Positions 1 to 8,681 of a DNA stretch of 57,127 bases are shown one piece after another. Positions within the stretch are counted from its first letter, which is position 1. The number at the start of each line of letters is the position of its first letter. The translations under genes and the position numbers were made by a program. The notes under the pieces are model-generated. The model had not been told where the DNA came from. It saw only the letters and a program-made list of their open reading frames with translations, and did not search any database. Source of the DNA: Deltaproteobacteria bacterium. GTDB lineage: Bacteria > Desulfobacterota > RBG-13-43-22. The stretch is taken from NCBI GenBank assembly GCA_016219225.1, contig JACRBX010000152.1:1-57127 (forward strand), written 5' to 3'.

Positions 1-1342
1 AACCGCCTCCATGAATCCCGGCATGCTGGGCCCAACCGCAAGTAGATGAACAGGTAAAATCGGAAATGAAACGATATAACCGGTGCTGTTTTTCCGAAGA
101 GATCTCAGGATTTCGTTTTATATACTTTTCCAAATAGGGACCTATCTCCGGATTCAACCATTCTTCCTCAGGGGGAAGGGTTGAGGGAAGCCCTCCGGCT
201 GTGGCCACCAAAATATCATATTCGTGATAAACATTAATGCCCGCCAGGTATCTCCCGGTATTGGAATACAGGAATTTAGGCCGAAAGATTCCCGATGCCG
301 TTCGATCGGCCCTGGCCGCTGCTGCTATTCCGGAAGCGTAGACAAGTTCGGCAATAATCATCAATTCGGTCAACTCATCCTGGATGTGAGGGGCCTTCCC
401 GACCCCGTTATATTCTGCCACCAGGGCCGTGGCCCCCATGATGATATCGGTCAGGGCCGGTTTGCAGCCGCAATAGGAATGTCGATGAAAACCGGCAAAG
501 GTCAGGGCCATCAATCCGGCAAATTCCGTCTCGCCGCACAGGAAAACCCTCTCCCAGGGAACAAAAACATCGTCAAAAACCAGAAAGGATTCGGCTACCC
601 CATAATCGTTATAGGGAGCTTGAAGGTTTATCCGGGGTCGTGAACTGGTAATGCGGGAGATCAACTTCACCCCATCGGTATCGGCCGGGATGGCAAAAGA
701 TACGGCCCACTCCCCTTCCACTTCCGTCAGGGCCCGGGTGGGGATGACCAAATGCTCATCCACATAAGGTCCCATGGTGATATGATTTTTTGCGCCCCGG
801 ACCACGATCCCTTTCTTGTCCTTCTTGATGATGCGTAAATATTGATCGGGGTCCTTTTGTTGATGGGGTCTGGCTTTACGATCGCCTTTGGAATCCGTTT
901 GCGAGGTGCTCCCGACCAAATCATTGGCCTGGTAATATTTTAGAAACTCCAGAAAATGAGCATGATAGTCCGTCCCTTTGGCATCATCGATCTCTTTTGT
1001 AACAACTCCGATGGCATTTAAGGTGTCGGTAGCCATACATCTCTGGATACACCCCCCCACCTTGTGACAGAGTTTGCGCTTCATCTCCTGTTGTTTATAG
1101 AGATCTTCGATGCTCAAATTCAAAGAGGTAAATCGGCTGATGGGTTCACCGATAAGATGGGAATGGGTCACCATAAGATCCTTGTATTCCGGATCCTGGG
1201 CCAAATCAAAGGTCAATCTGAGCACATTGATGGGTTTCTCTAAAAGGGGATCGTCCCTCATCATCTGTTTCCCGTGAGCATAAATGTTTGGCTTCATTTT
1301 TTTCAGTCGTTCTACATATTCACCAGATGTTTTTAAGGCCAT
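1..1342 (-). CDS. 4-hydroxybutyryl-CoA dehydratase / HpaB-family flavoprotein (C-terminus off window)
   Basis: The minus-strand frame is open from the left edge to an ATG at 1342 that follows a GGAG ribosome site, giving about 447 residues without a stop. The protein belongs to the flavin-dependent 4-hydroxyphenylacetate 3-hydroxylase / 4-hydroxybutyryl-CoA dehydratase superfamily. The [4Fe-4S] ligands known from AbfD (C99, C103, H292, C299) have matches at about C98, C102, H286 and C293: a C-x3-C in GGCIQRC and an H-x6-C in FHRHSYCGC. This favours the oxygen-independent CoA-ester dehydratase/isomerase branch over the aerobic hydroxylases. It is the last visible gene of the run with the SDR and enoyl-CoA hydratase, so it probably dehydrates or isomerises a hydroxyacyl- or enoyl-CoA. 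The true substrate is unknown. Confidence 0.85.
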   Translation of the reverse strand, partial: MALKTSGEYVERLKKMKPNIYAHGKQMMRDDPLLEKPINVLRLTFDLAQDPEYKDLMVTHSHLIGEPISRFTSLNLSIEDLYKQQEMKRKLCHKVGGCIQRCMATDTLNAIGVVTKEIDDAKGTDYHAHFLEFLKYYQANDLVGSTSQTDSKGDRKARPHQQKDPDQYLRIIKKDKKGIVVRGAKNHITMGPYVDEHLVIPTRALTEVEGEWAVSFAIPADTDGVKLISRITSSRPRINLQAPYNDYGVAESFLVFDDVFVPWERVFLCGETEFAGLMALTFAGFHRHSYCGCKPALTDIIMGATALVAEYNGVGKAPHIQDELTELMIIAELVYASGIAAAARADRTASGIFRPKFLYSNTGRYLAGINVYHEYDILVATAGGLPSTLPPEEEWLNPEIGPYLEKYIKRNPEISSEKQHRLYRFISDFTCSSTCGWAQHAGIHGGG

Positions 1343-1426
1343 TTTTTTCTCCTGCGTTATGATTATATCTTTCAATCAGCACATTATTAATTTGTTCGGC
1401 TATTTTAAGATTTACACCGCCCCTTA

Positions 1427-2194
1427 TCATCCAAGGATATGCCCTCCATCCACCACGATTACGGTTCCGGTCATAAAACTGGAGGCCTCGGAGGCCAACA
1501 GAAGGGTCACCCCCCGGAGTTCTTTCGCATCGGCGATGCGTCTCATGGGAATTTTTTTGATAACTTTTTGCCCCATGGGAGACTCAAAAAATTCGCGGTT
1601 CAGGTCGGTCAGGAAGTACCCGGGACAAATAGCGTTGACCTGGATATTATAACGGGCCCACTCCAGGGCCAGGGTCTTGGTAAACAAAATCAGCCCGGCC
1701 TTAGCGGCCCCATAGGAACTGTTATGGGTAAGCGGGATCAGCCCCATAATTGAGGCGATATTGATGATCTTCCCGCAATTATTTTTCATCATATGGCGCC
1801 CAACGGCTTTGGAGCAAAAAACATGGCCCCTCAGGTTCACATCCATCACCGGATCCCACTTCTCCGGGGTCATGTCGATCACCGGAGACTCTTTCGAAAT
1901 ACCGGAGTTATTAATCAATATGTCAATGCGTCCGAAGGTAGCGATTGTATCGTTAACGGCCTGGTCAATGTCTTCTATCCGGGTCAGATCCATAGGACAA
2001 ACCAGAACTTCCCGTCCCATCTTTCTAATCAGGTCGGCCGTATGACTGAGGGTTTCCCTGTTCCGGGAGGCCAGGGCGACATCAGCACCGGCCTCGGCCA
2101 GGGTCAAGGCCATCTCCCTTCCCAATCCCTGACCGGCCCCTGAAATAAAGGCCTTTTTACCTTGAAGCGAAAATAAATCCATTTGAACGCTCAT
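1427..2194 (-). CDS. SDR-family 3-hydroxyacyl-CoA dehydrogenase / FabG-like reductase
   Basis: A classical short-chain dehydrogenase of 255 residues. The Rossmann glycine motif is G19-x3-G23-x-G25, the NNSG motif is at about 95-98, and the catalytic set is N120, S148, Y161 and K165 (YGAAK). It ends with the usual family tail (VVDGGHILG). Family knowledge supports NAD(P)-dependent oxidation of a hydroxyacyl group. Placed between an enoyl-CoA hydratase and a dehydratase-family enzyme, it probably oxidises a 3-hydroxyacyl-CoA. An AGGA lies directly before the chosen ATG; an in-frame ATG four codons later is an alternative start. Confidence 0.88.
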   Translation of the reverse strand: MSVQMDLFSLQGKKAFISGAGQGLGREMALTLAEAGADVALASRNRETLSHTADLIRKMGREVLVCPMDLTRIEDIDQAVNDTIATFGRIDILINNSGISKESPVIDMTPEKWDPVMDVNLRGHVFCSKAVGRHMMKNNCGKIINIASIMGLIPLTHNSSYGAAKAGLILFTKTLALEWARYNIQVNAICPGYFLTDLNREFFESPMGQKVIKKIPMRRIADAKELRGVTLLLASEASSFMTGTVIVVDGGHILG

Positions 2195-2229
2195 TCCTTT
2201 TGCCTGTTTGGCTTATGTGCTCTCATGGT

Positions 2230-3012
2230 TCAACGTCCGCAATAGACCGGAGACCTTTTCTCCATAAAGGCCGAGGCCCCTTCCACAAAATCCTCGGTTT
2301 TAGCCACTTCATGATTAAATCTCTGGCAGGCGATCCAGAATTCATGCATATACCGCCCCAGAGTGCGGTTGACCGTCTCTTTGGTGATTCGCAAAGAGGC
2401 CGGAGCGGATTTTATGATATGAAGGGCCATCTCCCGGGCCGCTTCCTGGACCTTCTCTGGATGGACAACCTTATTAATAAGCCCGATCTCCAAGGCCCGC
2501 TGTGCGCTGATAGGCTCAGTGGTCAAAAGCATCTCCTGTGTGGCCTTGAATCCCACCATCACCGGACCGAATACAGCAAATATGGGAGGCCAGGCCCCGA
2601 TGCGGGCCTCGGGCTGGGCAAACCGCGCCTTTTCCGAAGCTACAGCCATATCCGTCAACAGGACCAGCTCACAACCGCCTCCATAGGCCAGGCCGTTCAC
2701 CGCGGCAATAATGGGTTTTTGAAGCAACCAAATTCGATGCACCAGCCCGTAGATACAATTAAGAAAAAGATCTTCGGCCATTTTGGGATCTTGTACCCGG
2801 GTAAGCTCGGCGATATCATCCCCGGCACAAAAGGCCTTTCCCTTTCCGGTTAAGACGATGACCGAAACATCTTCCATTCCGTCGGCCTCTTGCAAGGCCC
2901 TTTGTAGTTCCTTCCAAAGTGGAATATTCAAGGCATTGAGTTTTTCAGGACGATTGAGGGTAATCCAGGCGATCCGATCCTCGGTGCAGGTGAGCAGATA
3001 TTTATATTCCAT
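2230..3012 (-). CDS. enoyl-CoA hydratase/isomerase (crotonase family)
   Basis: A 260-residue crotonase fold protein with the oxyanion-hole region AFCAGDD and the signature GGGCELVLLTD. Both glutamates used by hydratases are present, in GGGCEL and in FAQPEARIG, so hydration of a 2-enoyl-CoA is plausible rather than a pure isomerase role. The start is supported by GGGAGGAA upstream. It follows livM by 67 bp and precedes the SDR by 35 bp, so the transporter and catabolic genes are probably co-transcribed. Confidence 0.9.
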   Translation of the reverse strand: MEYKYLLTCTEDRIAWITLNRPEKLNALNIPLWKELQRALQEADGMEDVSVIVLTGKGKAFCAGDDIAELTRVQDPKMAEDLFLNCIYGLVHRIWLLQKPIIAAVNGLAYGGGCELVLLTDMAVASEKARFAQPEARIGAWPPIFAVFGPVMVGFKATQEMLLTTEPISAQRALEIGLINKVVHPEKVQEAAREMALHIIKSAPASLRITKETVNRTLGRYMHEFWIACQRFNHEVAKTEDFVEGASAFMEKRSPVYCGR

Positions 3013-3079
3013 TTAAAAAATTCCTCCCGGACAACTTGTCTTCCATCATATCTTACGGGTTAACCGGATCATCGATTCG

Positions 3080-4072
3080 TTAATTTCTTTTTCTGAGAGT
3101 CTCGTAAAGTTTTCCCGTTCCCCCGGCAATTCCTTCTTTAAAAAACATGACCACGACGATAAAAACTATTCCCAATACCAGCAACCAGGCGCCGGATTTG
3201 GAAAGAAAATTAAATTTATTCAAAGCATCGGCAATAAAAATAAAAACCCCTGCGCCGACTAATGCCCCGGAAAGGGTAAAGGCCCCGCCCAGAAGGGCCA
3301 TGATAACGATTTCTCCGGATGTGGACCAATAGGCCAGGTGTTCCCCCACATATTCCTGATGGAGAGAAAAAAGGGCTCCGCCCAATCCACAGATCATTCC
3401 CCCCAGGATAAAGGCTATCCATTTATAGACTTCCGGATTATAGCCAAGGGCCGTAGCCCTTAATTCATTTTCCCGCATACTCAGGAGGGTCTTCCCGAAA
3501 GGGGCCTCGGTCAAACGCTGCACAAAAATATAAATGATTAAAAATATAATGAGGACAAAGATAAAGAAATTAAAGGTCGGCTTTAAATTAACGGCAAAAA
3601 GGCCTAAATGTAAGGACGCGCGTTGGATACCCCATATTCCATCCGATCCGCCGGTAACACTCCTCCAATGCCAGATGGTAAACCAGACCAGTTGATTAAA
3701 GGCCAAGGTGAGTAAGGCAAAAATCAGGCCCCCTCTTTTAATGCATAAATAGCCCATGATCAGGGCCAAAAGGCCGCTGACGATTAAACTGGAAAACAGG
3801 GCCAATATAATGGGGGCATGAAAGCGGGCCAAAAGAATTCCTGTGGTGTAGGCCCCGGCGGCAAAGAGACTTCCCGTAGCGAAATTTAAAAGACCGGTGT
3901 AACCCAGCAACAGGATAAAAGTCACCGTAGGGATGGCCATAATCAGAATTTCCGAGGCCATCATCTTGGATGGAAGTATAAAGTAAAGAAAAATCATGGC
4001 CACTGCAATAATGAGGATAGGATGATCTTTACTTGCAATAATAGACCGGGAAAGGCCGGAATTCTTTTTCAT
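3080..4072 (-). CDS. livM: branched-chain-type ABC transporter permease LivM
   Basis: An inner-membrane permease of 330 residues with eight or more hydrophobic segments and the LivM core (LLGYTGLLNFATGSLFAAGAY). The start overlaps the end of livH by 4 bp (ATGA), a sign of translational coupling. With LivH it should form the membrane channel of a HAAT-family importer. In Desulfobacterota such systems often import aromatic or other organic acids rather than amino acids, and the catabolic neighbours point that way, but the substrate is inferred. Confidence 0.93.
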   Translation of the reverse strand: MKKNSGLSRSIIASKDHPILIIAVAMIFLYFILPSKMMASEILIMAIPTVTFILLLGYTGLLNFATGSLFAAGAYTTGILLARFHAPIILALFSSLIVSGLLALIMGYLCIKRGGLIFALLTLAFNQLVWFTIWHWRSVTGGSDGIWGIQRASLHLGLFAVNLKPTFNFFIFVLIIFLIIYIFVQRLTEAPFGKTLLSMRENELRATALGYNPEVYKWIAFILGGMICGLGGALFSLHQEYVGEHLAYWSTSGEIVIMALLGGAFTLSGALVGAGVFIFIADALNKFNFLSKSGAWLLVLGIVFIVVVMFFKEGIAGGTGKLYETLRKRN

Positions 4073-4956
4073 CGGGTCCCCCTTTTTTTCAGCAACCCCT
4101 CAGGCCGAACCAATAGAATAAGGCCCATGGTGGCAAACATAACGAAGTCTGAGGCGGGGGCCCAAAAAATCCCGGCCAGACCTCGTATGCAACCCAGAAT
4201 TATTCCCCCCAAGAGGGCTCCTCGAATACTGCCCATGCCTCCAATCACCACGACAATAAAACAGATCAGAAGGATTTCCGCGCCGGAGGTGTGTTGCAAC
4301 CCCCCTATGAGTGGGGCGTGGAGACCGCCGCCCAAACCGGCCAAGGCGGCGCCCAAAGCAAAGGTCCAGGTGTAGACTGTACGGGTGTTGATGCCAAGGG
4401 CATTGGCCGTTTCCGGATCTTCCGCGCTGGCCCGGATGATGGCACCCAAAGAACTGCGTTCTATGAAGAACCATAATCCGAAAATGATGATCAAACCTAA
4501 AATCATGGTAAACAAGCGATACACCGGGTACTGAAAAAAACCCAGATTGATTTCTCCCGAAAAATAAGGAGGGACGGCCAGCGGAAGCGGGGTTGTCCCG
4601 AAAACCAACCCCACCCCCTGCTGAATGACCAAAAGGAGCCCAAAGGTAATCAAAATTTGATAAACTACCTGCTGTCCATACATCCGGTGCAACAGAAATT
4701 TCTCTACCACCAATCCGATGAGTCCCATCACCGGGAAGGTCAAGGAAAGCCCTATCCAAAATTTTCCCGGAATGTCCAACCATTGAATGAAAACCCACAG
4801 CAGATAAGACCCCAACATGTACAACGAGCCATGGGCAAAATTGATAATCCCCAACATTCCGAAAATAAGGGAAAGACCGGTGGACAAAAGGGCGATCAAG
4901 ACCCCGAATTGCAGCCCGTTAAATATCTGAGATAATAGTGCGTTCATAGTTATCAT
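4069..4956 (-). CDS. livH: branched-chain-type ABC transporter permease LivH
   Basis: A hydrophobic permease of 295 residues with the LivH opening QIFNGLQFGVLIALLSTGLS and the motif GIINFAHGSLYMLGSY. The ATG at 4956 follows GGTGG by seven bases; a second in-frame ATG three codons later is less well placed. It is coupled to livM by a 4-bp overlap and separated from the binding-protein gene by 140 bp containing an inverted repeat, as is common where the binding protein is made in excess. Confidence 0.93.
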   Translation of the reverse strand: MITMNALLSQIFNGLQFGVLIALLSTGLSLIFGMLGIINFAHGSLYMLGSYLLWVFIQWLDIPGKFWIGLSLTFPVMGLIGLVVEKFLLHRMYGQQVVYQILITFGLLLVIQQGVGLVFGTTPLPLAVPPYFSGEINLGFFQYPVYRLFTMILGLIIIFGLWFFIERSSLGAIIRASAEDPETANALGINTRTVYTWTFALGAALAGLGGGLHAPLIGGLQHTSGAEILLICFIVVVIGGMGSIRGALLGGIILGCIRGLAGIFWAPASDFVMFATMGLILLVRPEGLLKKRGTR

Positions 4957-4978
4957 GGAATTTCCACCTTTTTTTGGT

Positions 4979-5068
4979 GAGGGAGCCCCTTCCCGACCCA
5001 GGACGATCCGGAACGATACCGTCTCCGTGATGTTTATTAAGCAGGTATCCCGTTAAGGGCTCCCCCTC
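4979..5068 (-). promoter_or_regulatory. imperfect inverted repeat between binding protein and permease genes
   Basis: The arm GAGGGAGCCCCT at 4979-4990 can pair with AAGGGCTCCCCCTC at 5055-5068, giving about 11 pairs with small bulges in the minus-strand transcript. There is no U-run, so it is more likely a stabiliser of the upstream binding-protein mRNA 3' end or a partial barrier than a full terminator. This role is inferred. Confidence 0.4.
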
Positions 5069-5096
5069 CCGATTCACCGCACAGATATTTTAACAA

Positions 5097-6332
5097 TCAG
5101 TAGATGTCCTCTTTGGTTCGATCAAAGCTAAATCCGGTTTCCCCCTGTTTAGGGTAAACCTTGCTCCCCCCTATCACCTCAACGAAATCATCCTCATACT
5201 TCTTTTCCTTAGTCGCTTTCCCTCGGAGTAACAAAAAATCATGGGCGATTTGATGCTGCCAGCCGACCATTGTTTCTTTACCGGTGGGACCGGCGAACTC
5301 CCCTATTTTTTCCAGGGCCGGGATAAGGACCTTGATATCGGCACTCCCGGTTTGCTTAATGACCCTTTCCATGAGTTGGCATTCCAGATAGACGGCAGCC
5401 GCATAGTCCCCGGGGAAAACGCCCCACTTCTTTTTAAAACCTTCTGAAAATTTCCTGGACCATTCATTATTCATGGCATGATTCCAGTGATCGCCCAGAT
5501 ACATACTTTCCAGCGCCTCCGAGCCCACGCCGCGAAGCATATTGAAAGTTCCGGTGGTAGAAAATATTTTCATGGTTTTTTTTAATCCGAATTCATGGGC
5601 CTGCCTCAAACCGATTCCAAAAAGTTTGCCGTAGAGACAAATCAAGTAGGCATCCGCCCCCGACCCTTTGGCCTCGGTCATATACACGCTGGCATCGGTG
5701 GCATTCACGGGGATGAATTGGGTTTTGAGAATTTTTACGCCTCTTTTTTCTAAAATGGGTTTCATATTATCTACGATGTCATACCCCCAGGCATAATCCA
5801 GGGAAATAATAATGACCTTTTTGACACTGGGGTATTTGTCCAAAAAAGCACTCAGGGAGGCCCTGGCGATCGTATAATTGGGACTGGCCCATCTGAAGGT
5901 ATTTCGGTTGCCGTTTTCACCGGTAAGCCGGGTATCCCAGCCATCGGTCCAGAAGATCACCTTCCGATTCTTGCCCACAATATCGCACATGGCTAACTGG
6001 ACGGCACTACTGCAGGCGGAAAAAATGACCATGGGTTTTGCCTCGGCGATAACCTCCTGGAGTCTCCGGACTCCAACCGCGGGTTTGAGTTCGGTATCCC
6101 GGGTGATATACTTGACCTTGTAGGGTCCGACTTTATACCCCCGTTCTTCAAGAAACAGCCTGATGGCTCGATTGGCCTCTTCGGCCGTGGCAGCATAAGG
6201 ACCACTGAAATCATCCACAGAGGCCCAAACGATTTCGGTTTCTGCTGCTTGAGATGCTCCTCCCGGAAGACCTAAAACCATTAAAATCAGGAACGCAGAT
6301 AAAACAACCCATTTACCGTGATACCCTTTCAT
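5097..6332 (-). CDS. ABC transporter periplasmic substrate-binding protein (LivK / HAAT family)
   Basis: A 411-residue type I periplasmic binding protein. It starts with a signal peptide (MKGYHGKWVVLSAFLILMV) with likely cleavage after ASQA, before AETEIVWAS. The family pattern is visible: FSGPYAATAEEANRAIRL, then RDTELKPAVGVRRLQEVIAE and later VFSACSSAVQLAMCDIV. The start has AAAGGAGA upstream. It lies inside the livG-F-K-H-M operon and sets the specificity of the importer. The ligand cannot be read from sequence, but the catabolic context suggests an organic acid. Confidence 0.9.
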   Translation of the reverse strand: MKGYHGKWVVLSAFLILMVLGLPGGASQAAETEIVWASVDDFSGPYAATAEEANRAIRLFLEERGYKVGPYKVKYITRDTELKPAVGVRRLQEVIAEAKPMVIFSACSSAVQLAMCDIVGKNRKVIFWTDGWDTRLTGENGNRNTFRWASPNYTIARASLSAFLDKYPSVKKVIIISLDYAWGYDIVDNMKPILEKRGVKILKTQFIPVNATDASVYMTEAKGSGADAYLICLYGKLFGIGLRQAHEFGLKKTMKIFSTTGTFNMLRGVGSEALESMYLGDHWNHAMNNEWSRKFSEGFKKKWGVFPGDYAAAVYLECQLMERVIKQTGSADIKVLIPALEKIGEFAGPTGKETMVGWQHQIAHDFLLLRGKATKEKKYEDDFVEVIGGSKVYPKQGETGFSFDRTKEDIY

Positions 6333-6346
6333 CGTCTTTCTCCTTT

Positions 6347-7039
6347 CTAAATTTTAAAATATTTATTCTGCAGTTCTTCATCTTCCATGATCTCCTGTGA
6401 AGTGGCTTCACGGGTAACCAGGCCGCTGGCCATAATATAATGACGGGTTCCTACCTGGGAGGCCATTTTCAAGTTAGCATCCACCAATAATATGGTCAGT
6501 CCGGTTCTGTTCAATTCTTGTAATGTTTCCATAATCGCCTGGACCATTAGCGGGGCAATCCCCTCGGATGGCTCATCTAAGAGGAGCATTTCCGGCCTGC
6601 TGATCAGCACCCGGGCGATAGCCAGCATTTGTTGTTCCCCGCCGCTCAACTCATTACCCATGTGATCCATTCTCCTTTTGAGAGAGGGGAAATATTCAAA
6701 AACCCAATCCAGATTTTTTTCGTTTCTGTTGGACGAAGGCAATCGAAGATTTTCTTCGACGGTGAGGGTACTAAAAATATGACGACCTTGGGGAACATAT
6801 CCAATACCTTGTCGATAGATCTGGTATGATGGAAGGTTGGCTATCCTTTTCTCATTAAATAAAACGGAACCGGATCGAATCGAAACCATCCCCATTATAC
6901 TCTTCAGAGTAGTCGTCTTACCCATTCCGTTTCGGCCTAATAGGGTGACCAATTCACCCTTTTTGACTTCAAGATTCACCCCGTTGAGAATATGGCTCTT
7001 CCCGTAATAGGCGTGTATCTGATTCAATTTCAACATCAC
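6347..7039 (-). CDS. livF: ABC transporter ATP-binding protein LivF
   Basis: A 230-residue ATPase with Walker A GRNGMGKT, the LivF-type Q-loop region GYVPQGRHIFSTLTVEENL, signature LSGGEQQ and Walker B MLLLDEPSEG. The start overlaps livG by 4 bp. It powers uptake at the cytoplasmic face together with LivG. Length and motifs are normal for the family. Confidence 0.94.
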   Translation of the reverse strand: MMLKLNQIHAYYGKSHILNGVNLEVKKGELVTLLGRNGMGKTTTLKSIMGMVSIRSGSVLFNEKRIANLPSYQIYRQGIGYVPQGRHIFSTLTVEENLRLPSSNRNEKNLDWVFEYFPSLKRRMDHMGNELSGGEQQMLAIARVLISRPEMLLLDEPSEGIAPLMVQAIMETLQELNRTGLTILLVDANLKMASQVGTRHYIMASGLVTREATSQEIMEDEELQNKYFKI

Positions 7040-7776
7040 ATCACCCCCAAATAGGCCTTGGCAACCTTGGGGTCATTTTTGATGACCCCTGGCGGACCCT
7101 GAGCAATGACCTGACCGTAATCCAATACCGTTATAGTATCCGAGATGGATAAAACCATTTCCATCCGATGCTCAATCAACATAACCGTATGGGCTGGAAT
7201 TAATTTCTTAATCGTCTCCCCCATGGAAGGAATTTCGTCATAGACCAACCCGCTGGTCGGTTCATCCAGGAGCAATAAAACACTGTCTCCGGCTATGGCC
7301 ATCCCGATATCCAATAGCCGTTGCTCTCCGTGTGACAGTTCAAAGGCCTTATATTCTGCCTTTCCGGATAATCCGATGGTCGATAAAATTTCATGAGACT
7401 TTTCAATGGACTCTCTTAAATCAGAAGATTTTTTAAATAAACTGAATCGTTCTTTCATCGTACCCTGGATTGCCAGTCGAACATTTTCCAGGGCCGTGAG
7501 TTCCGGGAAAAGGTTGATAACCTGAAAGGACCGTCGTAATCCCAAGTGGGCCATTTTATGGGGTGGGAGGTTGGTGATGTCCATTCCTTTAAACTCCACC
7601 CGACCTTCTGAAGGCTTCAAAAAACCGGAGATGACATTAAATAAAGTCGTTTTCCCAGCACCGTTCGGGCCTACCACGGAATGCAAACTGCCCTCCCGCA
7701 CCTCGATATCGATCTTATTCAAGACCAGCAATGCCCCAAACGTTTTAGTTACCCCGGCAGTCTTCAATAAATTCAT
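7036..7776 (-). CDS. livG: ABC transporter ATP-binding protein LivG
   Basis: A 246-residue ATPase with Walker A GPNGAGKTT, the LivG-type RRSFQVINLFPELTALENV region, signature LSHGEQR, Walker B LLLLDEPTSG and H-loop LIEHRMEMV. First gene of the transporter block. The 135 bp between it and the TetR gene carry a dispersed repeat, so it may be read from the TetR promoter or from an unrecognised internal one. Confidence 0.94.
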   Translation of the reverse strand: MNLLKTAGVTKTFGALLVLNKIDIEVREGSLHSVVGPNGAGKTTLFNVISGFLKPSEGRVEFKGMDITNLPPHKMAHLGLRRSFQVINLFPELTALENVRLAIQGTMKERFSLFKKSSDLRESIEKSHEILSTIGLSGKAEYKAFELSHGEQRLLDIGMAIAGDSVLLLLDEPTSGLVYDEIPSMGETIKKLIPAHTVMLIEHRMEMVLSISDTITVLDYGQVIAQGPPGVIKNDPKVAKAYLGVM

Positions 7777-7807
7777 TTGGCGGTCCTCATTTTTTTGTCC
7801 ATATCAA

Positions 7808-7912
7808 GCCCTCATTCCCCTTGGGAAGCCACTCGGATAAAAAAGATTTAAAGAATTTTTTCGAACCTTGAACCCTGAACCCTGAACCTTGAACCGTATT
7901 TTCGTACTAAAC
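7808..7912 (+). repeat. composite dispersed repeat, locus 1 (degenerate B, heptamer array, A)
   Basis: A degenerate hairpin module B at about 7808-7853 is followed by five 7-bp units of the GAACCTT/GAACCCT type (7863-7896) and by module A, TATTTTCGTACTAAAC, at 7897-7912. Module A abuts the stop codon of the TetR gene. Same architecture as the loci near 11.6, 17.9, 26.9, 29.5, 40.4 and 45.3 kb. Confidence 0.75.
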
Positions 7913-8508
7913 TATTGACAGACTCCATGGGCAAATAGATTCCAGAATACCTTGGAAATTTTATCGCTTTTCATCTCTCCCCCTTCAGAATACCAATAAA
8001 TGAGCCAGTTCATCATTCCCAAGAGACCCAACGTTACTATCTTAATATTTTTTTTGCAGGCGGGGCTTTCCTTCATATACTCCTCAACTGCCTTGCGGAA
8101 AATCATTTCATACCGATCTCTGAGTTTGATGATGTCTTTTTGTTTTTCATCGCCCAACGATCTAAGTTCCTTCAGCAGGGTGGAGTGTTCATGAACATTA
8201 TCGGCAATGGTGATGATGTGGGCCTCGATCATCTTCATTAACTTGCTCTCCGGGAGATTGGCAGATTTTGAAATAGGTTCAACCACCTCCAAACTTTGAG
8301 TCATGGCGCTTTTACAAATAAGATACAAAAGATCTTCTTTGCTTTGGATGTAATGATAAAGACTACTCTCCCTGATCCCTATGGTTTTGCAGATCTGCCT
8401 GATCGAAGTAGCCGCATAGCCATGCTTATTAAAAAGGGTGGCTGCAATCCGATAAACTTCCCTCTCTTTTTCCCGGGTCAGGGATTGGATAATCGATTTA
8501 TTTCGCAT
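7912..8508 (-). CDS. TetR/AcrR-family transcriptional regulator
   Basis: A 198-residue regulator. The N-terminal helix-turn-helix is clear (FNKHGYAATSIRQICKTIG, then RESSLYHYIQSKEDLLY); the C-terminal ligand-binding half is family-typical but not diagnostic. I chose the ATG at 8508 because GGGGAG lies seven bases upstream; a GTG at 8535 would add nine residues but has no ribosome site. It is transcribed away from an acyl-CoA ligase and toward the liv operon. By analogy with similarly placed TetR repressors (FadR/PsrA/LiuQ-like logic) it probably responds to an acyl-CoA intermediate and controls both directions. Confidence 0.9.
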   Translation of the reverse strand: MRNKSIIQSLTREKEREVYRIAATLFNKHGYAATSIRQICKTIGIRESSLYHYIQSKEDLLYLICKSAMTQSLEVVEPISKSANLPESKLMKMIEAHIITIADNVHEHSTLLKELRSLGDEKQKDIIKLRDRYEMIFRKAVEEYMKESPACKKNIKIVTLGLLGMMNWLIYWYSEGGEMKSDKISKVFWNLFAHGVCQ

Positions 8509-8551
8509 GTGAATCTCCCCAAAATATTTTGGCACCTAATAATATTTTTTC

Positions 8552-8633
8552 TTGACTTGGTTTTCTCATCATGTTACTTAACGACCTAACGAGTGTTCGA
8601 TAGTCTAATAAAAGAAAAAAAAATTAATGTCAA
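8552..8633. promoter_or_regulatory. divergent promoter region with candidate TetR operator
   Basis: On the minus strand TTGACA (8628-8633), a 17-bp spacer and TATTAG (8605-8610) form a good promoter for the TetR gene. On the plus strand TTGACT (8552-8557), 17 bp and a weak extended -10 (TG-T-TACTTA, to 8580) could drive the ligase. Between the two -10 elements lies an imperfect 18-bp dyad at 8582-8599 (CGACCTAACGAGTGTTCG; 10 of 18 positions symmetric), where a repressor would cover both start points. The promoter is seen; the operator is inference. Confidence 0.55.
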
Positions 8634-8681
8634 GAAAAAAATTATAGTATATAAAAAATTTTTCTAAATGGAGGGACCCCT

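Noticed and set aside
224-924. Open frames on both strands inside the left-edge gene
   Set aside because: They are shadows of the minus-strand dehydratase-family frame, which has clear family motifs and a ribosome site.
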